The position numbers were made by a program, and so were the translations under genes. From contig CAWUHX010000028.1 in the NCBI GenBank assembly GCA_963922205.1, positions 1,612,001-1,676,000 of the forward strand: a DNA stretch of 64,000 bases, read 5' to 3'. Shown here in pieces: positions 10,250-21,159 of the stretch (its first letter is position 1; each line of letters opens with the position of its first letter). A model generated the notes under the pieces. That model was not told the origin of the DNA and ran no database searches. It was given only the letters and a program-made list of their open reading frames with translations. The DNA comes from Romanomermis culicivorax (Eukaryota; Nematoda; Enoplea; Mermithida; Mermithidae).

Positions 10250-10357
10250 CATCGGTCGTCTATGTTTTTGGTCATTCATTGATTGTTTGTTTTATTTTCA
10301 ATAAAGAGAAATCGGCGGCCCAATAGGGCAAATTTTATATTTATTGTTATATTATTT

Positions 10358-11079
10358 TTGGTGGAGAATTTCCGCCCCAAATACAACAACCTGCGGCTGG
10401 ACATCTGTTGGAACACTCACAGCAGAGGGAATGCAGGTTAGACCCCGGACTTCTGGAGAGCCACCCAGCGTGCAAGTCTACATTTACAACTCAGTTCTCG
10501 GCCTGACTTCTGGATCTGCCCCTGGTTTGAAGTTACTTGAGCTCAGGGTGTTACTTTATCTTCTGCAGTTCTTCGGGACAAAAGCAGGAGATCTTTGTTG
10601 ATTTTGAGACTGACCGAACTGTTGCAAACTTATTCTGCCTAAGGTTTTGGCCTGATTAGGTGAATTAGCAAGTGACTGATTAGGTCTATTTTTGATATCA
10701 AATTATTTATTATATTTCTCAACCTCAACACAAGTCTCATTTCAACACAATGAGTTGCTAGGTTTGCCATGAACAGGTTAAAACTATGCCCTGACAATCA
10801 AAATGGTGAAAAAATGAGAAAAAAATACATTTTCTAACCCTTAAGGAGGGTTTTAGTACCTTTTTTATTCCTCTCTACATAAATTTTATGTATCTGAAAC
10901 ATAATCTAATCTGAATCTAGTGGCTAAATGGTCATTAAAATATCAATTAAATCTGTCATTACCTAACCGTTGACAAAGCACAAAAATTTGTCTCAAAGTG
11001 TATCATAAACTTCCCAGATTATTGTTATCCTGGGAGAATCCCTATTCTGAAATTCGATACCTTTGAAAAAATAGAGTAC
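10358..11079. other. Stretch without a supported gene
   Basis: It begins with TTGGTGG, then GC-richer sequence to about 10600 that could be the leader of another LTR element (frame 10344-10601 has no recognisable product), then AT-rich sequence with nothing I can assign. Confidence 0.3.
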
Positions 11080-11328
11080 TATAGTCTGTTTTTCTTGAAA
11101 TGCTTCTAAATAATGAAAGTGGAAAGCAAGTAGTATTTCAGATTTTCACAATTTTCTGATAAATAATATATCATATGGGACCCAAAGTTTGTGAGTATAA
11201 TGGCCAAACCTCTAACAATTTTCCTAGTGAAACATGTTACAGTAAAGGCTCTATGTAAACAATTTTGACAATAGTACTGATTTTTATCACTTTTCTATTA
11301 GGAAGCATTTCATAAAAAACAGACTATA
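11080..11328. mobile_element. TATAGTCTG MITE, copy 1
   Basis: 249 bp with inverted ends TATAGTCTGTTTTTCTTGAA and CATAAAAAACAGACTATA, including TA at both ends, as for Tc1/mariner-type insertion. The inner ends share GAAATGCTTCTAAATA / GGAAGCATTTC. Three more copies lie at 17.5, 22.7 and 23.5 kb. Confidence 0.88.
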
Positions 11329-11910
11329 AATCATATTGCCACATTATGTAAAATATCTTTTTAAAAACTGATTTGAAGTTGGAAGACTCCTGCCCCATCA
11401 TGCAGTCGACCACCGTATCAGGAAACAATTTTTACCTGAAAGTGGTACCAAAAAATTGAAAAAAATGGTCAACAAAGTGTATGTATCATGAAAGAAAAAT
11501 TTATTAAATAGAGTAAACGAGCCTTCCATAATTTTGATTAAAAGTTTGGTTGGGACCTTGCTGCATCGATCACTTCAAAATGAACAGAGTTTAATATGGA
11601 AAACTTTCAAAACCAAGAAACATAGAATTTCCTGAAATTCGTTTCATTTTCATTGTGTACAAAATAATTAATGTCATAGAAAGCATCTCTCAAGGAAGTA
11701 TTATGAATTGGCTGTTCTTTAATCAAAACAGCTAATCTCATGCATTACTAGCTCTCAGTATCCCGACATTGTACTAAAAGTAAGCTTCCACAATGTTTCA
11801 TAGTATTTACTAATGATAACATTATAGCAATCATTGAGTTGGCAAACATAATAATATCAGCAGGAAAGTTGAAATCCCAATTTTACTCAAAAAGTGTTAA
11901 ATATTAATTG
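11329..11910. other. Stretch without a supported gene
   Basis: AT-rich; no open frame, domain or repeat that I recognise. Confidence 0.3.
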
Positions 11911-12045
11911 AGACGAAAGAGATCTGTCGGGCACCCCGTTGATGGCAAGTTGCGTCAGGAAATCGCCATGCAAATCGACAAATTGGATGACCAGTGGAGC
12001 AGACATTTGAATAGAAGTGGAGCGCCACAGAAAGATCAAAAGTGA
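11911..12045 (+). CDS. Candidate terminal exon, unknown product
   Basis: A 44-codon frame follows an AG (11911-11912) and ends with tandem TGA TAG at 12043. The peptide is charged and helical ([19 protein letters not shown]), and AATAAA follows 66 bp past the stop (12111-12116). Base composition is GC-richer than the flanks, as for the other coding exons here. It may be the end of a host gene or of a retroelement gag whose next feature is the LTR-like end at 12157. Upstream exons were not identified. Confidence 0.35.
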   Translation, partial: RRKRSVGHPVDGKLRQEIAMQIDKLDDQWSRHLNRSGAPQKDQK

Positions 12046-12110
12046 TAGTGAAAATCATTCGTTCACTATTAATTGTTTTTATTATATTTTCGACATAACA
12101 GCTGGCATCC

Positions 12111-12420
12111 AATAAATATATTCCCAGCAACTTGTTATTATATTTGCGTAAATTTATTGGTGGTCATTCCACTTTCTTTTTACTATTCATTGGTCTTTAT
12201 TGTTTTACATATTACTTATTATTTAGATCCGAGCCACTGACTGGAGTGAAGGGTCAACAACCCAGGCGCCAACTTGCTGACTGCAAGTTCTGGAAGACCC
12301 GTCAGGGGATCCAGCAAGTAAGTTTATCCCTGAGGGGATTCCTTGTCTCGTCTAGGAGACCACGAGGTTTCTGTGTGAGGCCCCTTTTTTAAACTAAGGT
12401 TATCTTTGTTGTTGCCAGGT
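12111..12420 (+). other. LTR-like end and spliced leader-like exon
   Basis: AATAAA (12111-12116) is followed 41 bp later by TTGGTGG (12157-12163), the same layout as at 10300-10364. Beyond it is an acceptor (TTATTTAG), a GC-rich block 12228-12318 and a consensus donor (CAA|GTAAGT). This could be the 5' leader of an LTR element. No PR/RT follows, so any element is truncated. Confidence 0.3.
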
Positions 12421-12973
12421 CTGGGGAACCGGACTGTTGCACTATCACGGAGGCTTAGCCAAGGGATTAGTTCTAACAGGTCAGTTCAGACCAGAAGCCT
12501 CTACCTTTTCCTAAACCCTTAAGGGAAGACCTGCACAACAGATCTACAGATGCAGTAAAACTGTTAATTGAGTAATGATTCTTATGCGCACTTTAGCTAA
12601 AACCAAATAAATAATGATACTAATGCTTAAAACTGATGCAAAGCGCAGGGTAAATTTTGAGGTTTTGAACTTTTAAAATGAAAATTGGCTTGTCATGCAA
12701 TAATTCGGGCTTAGCTTGCAATAAAAACAACTATATCACTACACAATCGAATTTCCCTGACTTTTCCAGGTTTTCCAGGAGCAAACTTTTACCCTGGCTC
12801 TTCTAGGTTTTCTAGGTTGCTGGACACCCTGCTAATGGCAAAAGAATTAAATAAACTGGCACCAAAATTATGTTTGTGGAGTACAGTTTGCCAGTTTGCA
12901 TACAAAAAGAGAATTTTATTAAGGGCCGCTAAAAAAGGCGTTTTTCTAGCATATACTAAAATATTTTCAGGGG
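12421..12973. other. Stretch without a supported gene
   Basis: No gene or clear repeat seen; a short Pro/Leu-coding tract near 12770-12830 contains repeated CCAGGTTTTCCAG-like units. Confidence 0.3.
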
Positions 12974-13295
12974 CCCTGGGGTAGGTTTCATAAAATATTA
13001 TTAGTACTAATATTGTAATATTAGTAATAAATATTAGAAAAGTGTGTCTCATAAATCATAAATCTAATAACATATTAGTATATTAGCAAATTTATTAGTA
13101 AAAGCGTTTCATAAAAAATGCAATATTACCAATAAAATATTGGTGATATTAGTAATAATATTAGCAAAATATTGGAGATATTATTAGCATTTCGTCTCAT
13201 AAAAATATTAGTCTTATATTGGAACTTATTAATTGGGGGTAAATTCGTGCTATTAGTCTAGTGGTGTTTTTCAGTTAATAATCTATTGGGTCAGT

Positions 13296-14927
13296 ATGAG
13301 CTCAACTGATTCTGAAGCGGAAGACAATCCTATAGAGGCAAATCGAAGATGGGCAAGGATATTCCGACCATGTATCAACTCCGACCACATTGATTTTATG
13401 CAAAAATTTTGTTTGAGTCACACTATTGATACTTTAATACCTCAAATTGGTGACCAATTGAAGCACGATACGGATCGAAATTATGCCTTGAGTCCGAATC
13501 AGCAATTGCTACTTGGCATTCGATATTTGGCAACAGGTAGAGTAATCATGTCATATTGAAATTTAGGGCTTCTAAATAGAATGGTAGGAAACGTAAAAAA
13601 TTTACGGGTGTTGTCTCTTCTCTCCGATATTACCACACTTGTGTTGCGTGCACACATGGACGTGGCGGGGTTTGGGGGGTTTATACACCAAATAACACAA
13701 TATAACTCTTGGGAAACATTTTCAAGTTTTCTATCATTCTAATCTTATGCCAAAAATTTTTCCTTCTAAATACATGAATTTCACCGGATAGTGTTTAATT
13801 TTTCGCACGCAATTAAGTGTCACTTTTATTAAGAATAATTTCAGGTGGCCATATGAGACTTGTCGGAGATGCCCATGGTGTATCGAAAGCAACCATGTCA
13901 AGAGTAGTGCACAGGGTTGTCGAAAGTATTAATTTGACGCTATTTGATGAAGTAATTAAGTGGCCTGATGATATCGACGACGTCGCTTTGAGATTTTTTT
14001 GTAAAGGAGGTTTACCATCTGTTGTCGGTTGCGTTGATGGAACACATATACCAATTAGAGCACCAACAGCAAATGAGGATCAGTGTGTGAACCACCATGG
14101 AGATCATTCGCTGAATTGCATGATGGTAGCAGGTACATAATACCTTTTTAGCATTAAATATTGGTTTTGATGATATGCGAAAATTTGTGTATTATTGTGT
14201 TACGTCTTGAGACTATTATTTATCAGAATTAGTTAATCAGTCAGAATTAGTTAATTCTGATTAAATCACTAGTCCGAATTAACAATAAATTGGTATTCAC
14301 AAACAAAAACACAAAGGAAGAAAACTATACATTTTGGGATTTTTAACAACTGGAAAAGCTCGTTTTTGAGATTTTTTTAGATGTATCAACATGTCCAACA
14401 TGTCTTTTTTTGCAGGCCCTGATTACAAATTTTACTACGTTAGTGCTCGCTGGCCAGGGTCCGTACATGACGCACGTGTTTTGAGAAACAGCAGTCTATT
14501 CACAAAATTTGATGGCGATCGTTGGCGACCAATACAAAATGCGGTGCTACTTGGGGATTCGGGGTACCCTTTGAAAGAATGGCTCGTTCCGCCATTGCTT
14601 AGACCAAGAAATGATGTGGAAGCAAGATTCAACATCATTCATAAACGAATGCGTCGAATTGTCGAAAATTCGTTTGGTATATTAAAAAAAAGATTCGCAA
14701 GTTTGGAAAAGCTTCGTGTTGATCCTACATTTGTCGGCGAAATTGTTAAATGTTGTTGCATTTTACATAACATGTTGTTGGACATCGGCGGTGAAGAGGG
14801 CATTGAAGACAACTATAACATTGTAATTGATCCGAATATTGAAGCTGAAGAAACTTCAAGTGATGAAGAACCCAATGAAATTGCTGACAATGTGGGTAGA
14901 GATAGATTGATCAGAATCTTTGCTTGA
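13296..14927 (+). CDS. HARBI1-like: Harbinger transposase (HARBI1-like), three exons
   Basis: Three exons, 13296-13536, 13845-14132 and 14416-14927, joined by GT-AG introns (13537-13844 and 14133-14415), both phase 1, so the frame is kept; total about 346 residues, normal for HARBI1. The N-terminal helical region leads to GVSKATMSRVVHRV, a helix-turn-helix match. The DDE catalytic residues are visible: Asp in VGCVDGTHIPI, Asp in WPGSVHDARVL, Glu in VENSFGILKKRF. GDSGYPL and CCILHNML are further family motifs. It ends in an acidic tail. The start is the first ATG of the frame. AATAAA lies at 14960-14965. No stop or frameshift is seen, so it may be intact. It would cut and paste this element together with the Myb-like partner. 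Confidence 0.92.
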
Positions 14928-15313
14928 TATGTTTTAACCATGATTCACTTCTGCTTTGAAATAAAGAAAAGTTCTGAAACTGAAACTACTTTAAAATTTG
15001 AAACTTTTTAAACGCTAGTTGGGTGTTTTAAAGGGGTGTCTAACTATACTGTCCACACGCCCTAATGTGGTGACAAATGACCTTTACTTCAAGCATTCAT
15101 CTGATAAACATATTTATGCCATTATATTTTATTCATCAAATTCAAGTTCTGTCAAATTTAATTCATATTTCCATCGAGCCCAGTATAAGTACTTCCAACA
15201 CTTGTCAAAAATGGATCATTATACAAAGTAAACGTCGGCAGGGCCAAGGTGGTAACAGCGCGCAAAATCGTTGATACTTGATTCTCTAAACTGCTGATTT
15301 CCAAACTTAACTT
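14928..15313. other. Internal spacer of the Harbinger element
   Basis: Lies between the two convergent genes. It contains the transposase polyA signal; nothing else is supported. Confidence 0.4.
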
Positions 15314-16314
15314 TCATTTTTTCAACTGATGCAGTTCTTCTTTGGATGCCTCTGCAGCGATTTAAACTCGTAGCAGCTCGACTTCAAGGCAAACTTTCTC
15401 ACTATTCATAGAATCGTCGGACTCGATTTTCCAGACCTTGTCATATGAGTGCTTTTTTGGCGTGATGTTATGCCGAAAAAGATAAATATTTTTTTAAATT
15501 GAAATTTTAGTGCTAAAAATGCATGTAAATTGATGTTTCAGATATAGTTTTCGAGGAAATCAGCCAGACTTGTACATCATACCCATTTATCATGTATATA
15601 TCGTTCAGACTACAGACCCTCGATATCATTTTAATATGGTATAATTTTTTATCATTTTCTTGAAACATTAATTTTGTGTAAGGTATGGATTTTTCGGCTA
15701 AAATAGTCATAACTCTACCATAACTTTTAGATAAAAGTTTAATACTGTCAGGATATTTTTGCTGGGAGTTAGTTATCTCAAGGGGGATCTATACAACCCC
15801 CATCCCCTTTCACGCATGCTTATAGTAACAGTTTTAGATTTTCAAATGAAATAGGGTGTTTCTTTATTACCTGGATCCGTTTCGGTGAAGTTTGGTTAAC
15901 TTGTGTAAGCTCTTCATTAGTACTCAAAACAGTTGATGAATTTGTGCATGATTTCGGGGTAAAAGTAGATTCGGACACACTCAATCCATTGATCACTGCA
16001 CTATCTTTGCCAATTATATCCAAAACCGCATTGTTGAGTTCCGTAAGTTTCGCTTCAACACCTCCTTCAGCACCAGTTTTTCTAAACTTGTCAATTTTCA
16101 AAATTGTTGCTTGTTTAATATTCGGCCACCAGGCATAATCCCATTGCTTGTTTACCATCGTTACACCCAGACTATCAATGAAGTCCTTGACATGTTGCCA
16201 ATTTTTCTGCTTGTCGTCAGCTGTGACTTTTTCGTCAAATTTTGCAAATAAAATGTTTTTAGCATCGTAAATTTGCTGTAAAATCAAGAGTTTCTGCTCA
16301 ATTGTAGCAGCCAT
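15314..16314 (-). pseudogene. Harbinger partner protein, Myb/SANT-like DNA-binding (late nonsense codon)
   Basis: Exon 1 runs from the ATG at 16314 to 15871, where CAG|GTAATA is a consensus donor; exon 2 would be 15451-15314 (acceptor AAAAAAG). Both are phase 0. Exon 1 shows a Myb/SANT-like fold: LLILQQIYDAKNILFAKF, then KQKNWQHVKDFIDSLG and QWDYAWWPNIKQATILKIDKFRKTG with spaced aromatic residues, followed by a Ser/Thr-rich linker. Exon 2 encodes the usual C-terminal coiled coil (LEVELLRV then IAAEASKEELHQL), interrupted by TAA at 15362-15364 about 16 codons before the natural TGA at 15314. Such proteins bind element ends and bring transposase into the nucleus. If exon 2 is not used, translation ends at 15820. 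Confidence 0.75.
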
Positions 16315-16747
16315 GTTAAATTTTGCGCTTGAAATCTTACTATAAAATAATCAGAATAAACAAGATAGACAAAACATATAAAATATGTTAACTTCAGCTG
16401 ATAACCAAAATATCTGAGCATTTTAAAAATAATCTTCCGCAATACGTGGAAAATGTAGATCATAAGCAATAATGAATAGAACTGTCCTTTAAAATCGATA
16501 TTTGACAGAAGGAGGAATTTATTACTAATAATATTAGAAATATAATATTAGTGTCTCTAATATGTTTATGAGACAAAAAATATTAGCACTAATATTTTAT
16601 TAGTTTATTACTAATAAATATTGGTTTTATTACAATAATATTATTCTATTATATGAAACCGAAACTAATACGACAAATATTTATTACTAATATATTACTG
16701 ATAAATTATTAGAGCTAGTAAATATTTTATGAAACCAAGCCCTGGGG

Positions 16748-17500
16748 GGCCGCCCAGCTCATCACCCCTAAGAACGGCGCTGAGTATACATCTAGCGCCT
16801 GTTGAATGAAAATGCCAATTTGTAAGCAATGTTTCATGTCAATCTTATTGTTGAATTTCAGATTTTTTCCTCATCTGTAAAAGCTTAGTGCAGTTGGAAG
16901 CATACATGTGCAAGGATGGTATGGGGGTATGTACCCCCAGAGTTTTAAAATTGGAAGTCTTTTCCTGTATGCAAAAGTTTTCTTAATTTTCGGGATTTTG
17001 TCTTAAAAGACCAGGATCTTCCCCTTCAGTAATCACCCTTCCCTCGAATTTCAGAGCTGCTGTATAGATGGAAGTAGAGATGCACGGGAAGAATTTTGGG
17101 AGTTGAGAAGCAAAAAATGGCTTTTCCGTAAAATTTTGAATTTTTTCTAATTCTTGTCAAAAAACATGTTTTTTCACGTGTTTTTAAATTTAAATCAATG
17201 GGATAGTCAATTGATTTTTTTCATAGGCCAGCCAGGATAGTCCAGAGCTTCAAGTGGAAGGATTTACTCCCCCACCCTATGTGCATCAATGGCTGGTAGG
17301 TGTGCTGATGCACTCAGCTGCAGAATATACTTATGAAAAAGTTTTAATGAGAAAGAATAAAAATCCAATATTACAAAAGTGAATTTTTCAAACTTTATCC
17401 AAGTTCTCAAAAATCTAGTCCACTCCTTTTCTAGCTTGAGAAGTATCCAAGCGAGTATATTCTTCTTTTTTCTGCCCCATCGAAGCATTTTCTAATAAAC
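16748..17500. other. Stretch without a supported gene
   Basis: AT-rich sequence after the Harbinger element; no coding frame, domain or repeat end that I recognise. Confidence 0.3.
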
Positions 17501-17742
17501 TATGGTCTGTTTTTCTTGAAATGCTTCTAAATAATACGAGTGGAAAGCAAGTATTCCACATTTTCATGATTTTCTGACGAACAATCATATAGGTCCGGAA
17601 ATTTCTGAGCATACCGAGCTCACCTTTATCAATTTTTCGTATGAAAAATTTTGTGGTAAAAGCTCTATATAAACGGTTTTGGCGACAGTACTCATTTGTG
17701 TCACTTTTCTATTTGGAAGCATTTTATAAAAAACAGACTATA
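17501..17742. mobile_element. TATAGTCTG MITE, copy 2
   Basis: 242 bp, TATGGTCTGTTTTTCTTGAA to AAAACAGACTATA; colinear with copy 1 throughout. Confidence 0.87.
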
Positions 17743-17927
17743 GTCCACCTCTTTTTAATTGGTCTCAACCATGCAAAAAAACCTTTATAGAAGCACATTG
17801 ACGTTTAAATTTGGTCATCTTGACGTCAAAGAAATAGTAAAAAACAATCTTAAAACTACAAATTCTCACTTTCGGTAAGAGTAAAAGATGTGTAAACTGC
17901 ATGGTCAAGAACCCTCAGCCCAAAAAA

Positions 17928-18190
17928 TCGCAGGAATACCTTTGTTTACACTCTGGATAATTTTTTTGTGTGATGTGACTGCATCCATCTAATTCTCCAT
18001 AGCCAAAAACACCTCTCCCAAGAAATCACAGAAATACATTTGCTTCAAAAAATGACGAAAATACGCTTGGGTACACCCGGTAAAATTTTTTTATGTATAG
18101 TGACCGCATCCATAGAATGTCCGGCGGTCGAAAACGCCATCCACCGGAATACGCTTGTTTACACCCAGGATAACCCTTACACCCCGAAAA
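17928..18190. repeat. Degenerate tandem repeat, unit about 105-120 bp
   Basis: Three diverged units share the pattern GAATAC(G/C)TTGTTTACACCC, then GGATAATTTTTTT, GTGACTGCATCC and a GCC-AAAAAC block; starts near 17935, 18058 and 18154. The third unit is partial. Confidence 0.5.
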
Positions 18191-19098
18191 TCCCAACGCT
18201 ACCGGTTCAATTGAAACCGCAAAAAATTGCGCGATGTGCTGCTGCAAAAAAAATTTTTTTTGAAGCCATAAGAATTGTATAACAAAATTGCCGAATTTCG
18301 CTGTTCCCGGTACATTGGACCACTGCATAACTGAATTGAGGCCATAATTCTAAAAATTAGCAAACGCATTCGAGATTGCACCCCAAGATGCTTAGGCCGA
18401 AGTTAAGAACTGGGATATAGCACACCCATTGAGGGATATGGTGGAACTGGAAGCCCTTGAAAAGTACGTTTTCTGCATGTTTTTGGGGCCCCCGAGCACC
18501 ACCAGCAGATAGAGGCGAGAGGACAACAGGCACCGCGTATGCCCAAAATTATGAAAAAACCCCAAGGTTCTAGCGCTCTTATCGTTTTGGCTCTAGGGTG
18601 GGGGGACATGAATTTTGGGGGCCAAGCCTGTATAAGGTTGACGCAAACGCGCCACCTATGATTTTTATAAATGCAGGGACGATTATTTCTTCATGAAGTA
18701 TAAGTCCCGTGCTTTTTTGAAATTTTGAAACTCGTACACAATTTTATGGGAATATTCAAGAAAATGTCATACGTGCACGACGGGGATTGAATGTCGGCCG
18801 ATTCTTGTTGATTCCCAACAATGATCAAGAAATAAGAGGCGAAAGTAGTAATGCTCTTGATCATTTTCAAAAATCTATGTAGGCTCGAAGAGTTTTTCGA
18901 TCATAAAAAGAAGTACTTCAATCATAAAAAAGGGTAAAACAGACCTGCACTGGCGATCTCTAGCGGAATTTCGACACATACCGCATCACGATAATAGAAG
19001 CTCCTTTATTAATGAATTAAATGAACGGTTAGTATGAAATACATAAATAAAACGTTTGAAGAAAAGTATGAAGACGCTGCACCATGATTCGTGCTCAT
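18191..19098. other. Stretch without a supported gene
   Basis: Contains several short frames with no recognisable product and GC-richer sequence at 18400-18640. Nothing further supported. Confidence 0.3.
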
Positions 19099-19611
19099 CT
19101 AATTCTTACGAAATTTGACCACTCCTCTTTTGGCCCGCCTTTTAGAACGCTGGCCGCTTTGGAACGGACTGGCCCAATTGAAAACCCACAAGCTATTTTC
19201 TTCGCTAGAGCTAACTCTCGTGCTGTTAACGCCATTCACCGCCTCCTCAAAGGAAAACGCTCCGTCCACGAACTGGATTTTATTCAAAAGTTTCAACAGT
19301 GTGGACCAAATTCGCGGGTTATCACGCAAACGTCGCACAAAATTGAAAATCTGCGTTTCGTCGAAAAATATGTCCAAATCGGAAGAAAAGTTACGAATTT
19401 CTCGAATCAATTCCAATAAATGAGAATCGTTGATCGACTTCAATTCCGTAGAATGATTTTTCAAAAAATAGACGATATTTGACAATTCGTCGTCTCCGAT
19501 TTCAATGAAAAACGCCGAAATATTGCGCAACTTATTGACTATTGAGGACAAATTCGACGCCGAGAAAATGAAAGCTAAAAGCGAAGAAAGCTGCAATGAA
19601 CCGCTTGAGAG
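19099..19611 (-). CDS. Terminal exon of an unrecognised, probably secreted protein
   Basis: On the minus strand a good acceptor (TATTTTTCAG, ending 19612) opens a phase-0 exon of 170 codons to the stop at 19099. It has no stop on this strand and is GC-richer than its flanks. The peptide is made of short amphipathic helices (NIVYFLKNHSTELK, LLELIREIRNF, IFNFVRRLRDN), with N-x-S/T sites and a dibasic processing-like RRAKRG close to the C-terminus. An opposite-strand frame over the same bases looks like a shadow. Upstream exons may be at 19.7-20.0 and 21.6-22.0 kb. I recognise no family. Confidence 0.5.
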   Translation of the reverse strand, partial: LSSGSLQLSSLLAFIFSASNLSSIVNKLRNISAFFIEIGDDELSNIVYFLKNHSTELKSINDSHLLELIREIRNFSSDLDIFFDETQIFNFVRRLRDNPRIWSTLLKLLNKIQFVDGAFSFEEAVNGVNSTRVSSSEENSLWVFNWASPFQSGQRSKRRAKRGVVKFRKN

Positions 19612-19742
19612 CTGAAAAATACCTAATATTTAAATTTTTGATCACTAATCCATAGAAAGCTCGATATTATTGGTAGAAACAACACAAAGCTGTTGCTGCG
19701 GCATTAAGACATCATTGTACTTCTACTTGTAGTCCTCAAGGG

Positions 19743-19961
19743 TCAGGAAACAAAAATGTGAACGTAACGATCCTCCATTTGCTCTAAAATGGTGACGGAC
19801 TTATCCTTAACTTTAGCACGGAAAATCTGTATCAGCATCAATTTAATCAATGAAAAAATTTTCTTGTCCTGTCCATGGATGGCAGACAGAACAATTAAAA
19901 AATTCGTTAAAATAATTTGGTTACGGTCAAAATTTCTCCGGTAGTCGAGTATCAAAGTCAA
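19743..19961 (-). CDS. Possible exon related to the 19.1-19.6 kb exon
   Basis: Minus-strand open stretch of about 70 codons with protein-like, helical sequence (NQIILTNFLIVLSAIHGQDKK, then IFRAKVKDKSVTILEQMEDR). Its composition resembles the helices of the downstream exon. Splice sites at its ends are weak, so this may be a decayed exon or chance. Confidence 0.25.
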   Translation of the reverse strand: MTLILDYRRNFDRNQIILTNFLIVLSAIHGQDKKIFSLIKLMLIQIFRAKVKDKSVTILEQMEDRYVHIFVS

Positions 19962-20655
19962 AAAAGGATTAGGGTGATGTTTTTTTATGATTTTGCTTTA
20001 CACGTTCCTATGGAAAATCTGCATTTTTCTACACTAAAAAGTTTTTCAACTAGGTGAAAATTGCGTGTCAAATTGAACCTTCTTTTTTGGCTGTTGCTAT
20101 CAAAGTCAATTCATGCTCGACAAGACAGTTTGAGCAAAATAAATTATACATCGCGGAAATCTGATAGCTATGCTACAGGATAATTACTAAAAAGTACCAC
20201 AATCGACAGCATGACGTAATTAGAGTCTGCTTGTTACAAAATGTTGGTGAATGAAGAAAATTGACAAGAATGAGTACTGCCGTAGATACATTTACTGTAG
20301 AATTTTTTACTCAAAAAATGGCAAACATTAGTTGAGGATGCTCACAAATTGACGATCCAATGTGACATATAGTTTTGCAAAAAGTCGGTGGAATGTCGAG
20401 TACTACCTACTTTCTGGTTTTATTATTTACAAATATTACAGAACAACGTAGAAATGATACCAGATACTGTCTACAAAATTTCTCTAGTTGTGTTTTAATC
20501 TCATTTGCTTGCGAATACACACCAGTCGAGGTGACTTCCTTTAAAAACCAGTTGCGATTTTTCATTAGATGGTGAGAGAATCAATAGATCTCCAGGAAAG
20601 AGACGCTAGGAAATATCCACCTGGAATAAAAAAATCATGAACATATACTGGTGAT

Positions 20656-20883
20656 CATACCTGTAAGACCTCCGACCAGTTGGGGGAGGGGTAAATCCGA
20701 AATTTTGGGGGGGGGGGGTAGAAAAAAGTCTTTTCCAAAAAAGGCCAAAAAACATACACTTTTTTGCAAATTTTTTTAATTTTTTCCAAACTGGGGGGGG
20801 GGGGGAGGGTAAATGATTTTGGGTACAGGGTTCGCCAAGCTGGGGGGGGGGTCCCCCCCCAATCCCCCTCAAGTACAGATATG
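20656..20883. mobile_element. G-tract MITE (hAT-type), copy 1
   Basis: 228 bp, starting CATACCTGTAAGACCTCC and ending GTACAGATATG, with runs of up to 13 G. The flanks are CTGGTGAT (20648-20655) and CTGCTGAT (20884-20891), a near-perfect 8-bp target duplication. Related copies lie at 29.3, 36.4, 36.7 and 44.9 kb. Confidence 0.85.
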
Positions 20884-21059
20884 CTGCTGATTTTAATTTT
20901 TTGACGCACTTCTGATCCATCCAAATTCTTCAAATATTCAATATTTCGAAACTGTAAAACTTTAAAAGGATCCCCCGCAGAGCAGAAACCATTCACACTG
21001 AACCATGCTGCTTCCCCAGTGTTTAGACATTCGACCTTTTCTGCCACAAAAACTGGACA
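20884..21059 (-). CDS. Candidate coding exon interrupted by a MITE
   Basis: On the minus strand a strong acceptor (TTATCATTTCCAG, ending 21060) opens a phase-0 frame of about 58 codons with protein-like sequence (VAEKVECLNTGEAAWF, then FKVLQFRNIEYLKNLDG). It runs directly into the end of the G-tract MITE at 20883, so the original exon end has been split from the exon. Beyond the MITE on the same strand is ATTCCAG and a short open stretch (YFLASLSW) that may be the next exon. No family recognised. Confidence 0.42.
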
Positions 21060-21159
21060 CTGGAAATGATAAGGAAAAGCATGGTTTAGAAGTGTTTGTT
21101 CTCTTGACAGCTTTGAACATACATTTAACGTCTGTCATGGGGGAGGGGCGGGCAGGTCC

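Larger units (their letters stand above)
9720..10357 (+). mobile_element. Putative 3' LTR of the retroelement
   Basis: The segment follows a polypurine tract and has the order expected of an LTR: a GC-rich U3-like part, a perfect 9-bp inverted repeat, a TATA-like CATAAAAG (10242-10249), AATAAA (10300-10305) and a TTGGTGG sequence (10358-10364) like a primer-binding-site start. A frame of 80 codons at 9787-10029 has no recognisable product. I could not find a matching second LTR in the window, and the ends lack a clear TG...CA, so the boundaries are approximate. Confidence 0.4.
12982..16739. mobile_element. PIF/Harbinger DNA transposon, nearly complete, two genes
   Basis: A 3.76-kb element with inverted ends whose common core is GGTTTCATAAAATATT, continuing into long AT-rich arms built from ATTAGTAATA motifs (12982-13230 and about 16505-16739). 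It carries a DDE transposase on + and a Myb/SANT-like protein on -, the two-gene layout typical of PIF/Harbinger. The direct repeat CCCTGGGG is present at both edges (12974-12981 and 16740-16747). The usual 3-bp TWA duplication is not evident, so exact ends are uncertain. Confidence 0.88.

Noticed and set aside
19084-19423. Plus-strand frames of about 110 codons over the 19.1-19.6 kb exon
   Set aside because: They mirror the minus-strand exon, which has the splice acceptor and protein-like composition.
20606-21047. Minus-strand proline-rich frames over the G-tract MITE
   Set aside because: The Pro-rich part is only the translation of poly-G/C runs. The upstream 58 codons were kept as a separate exon call.
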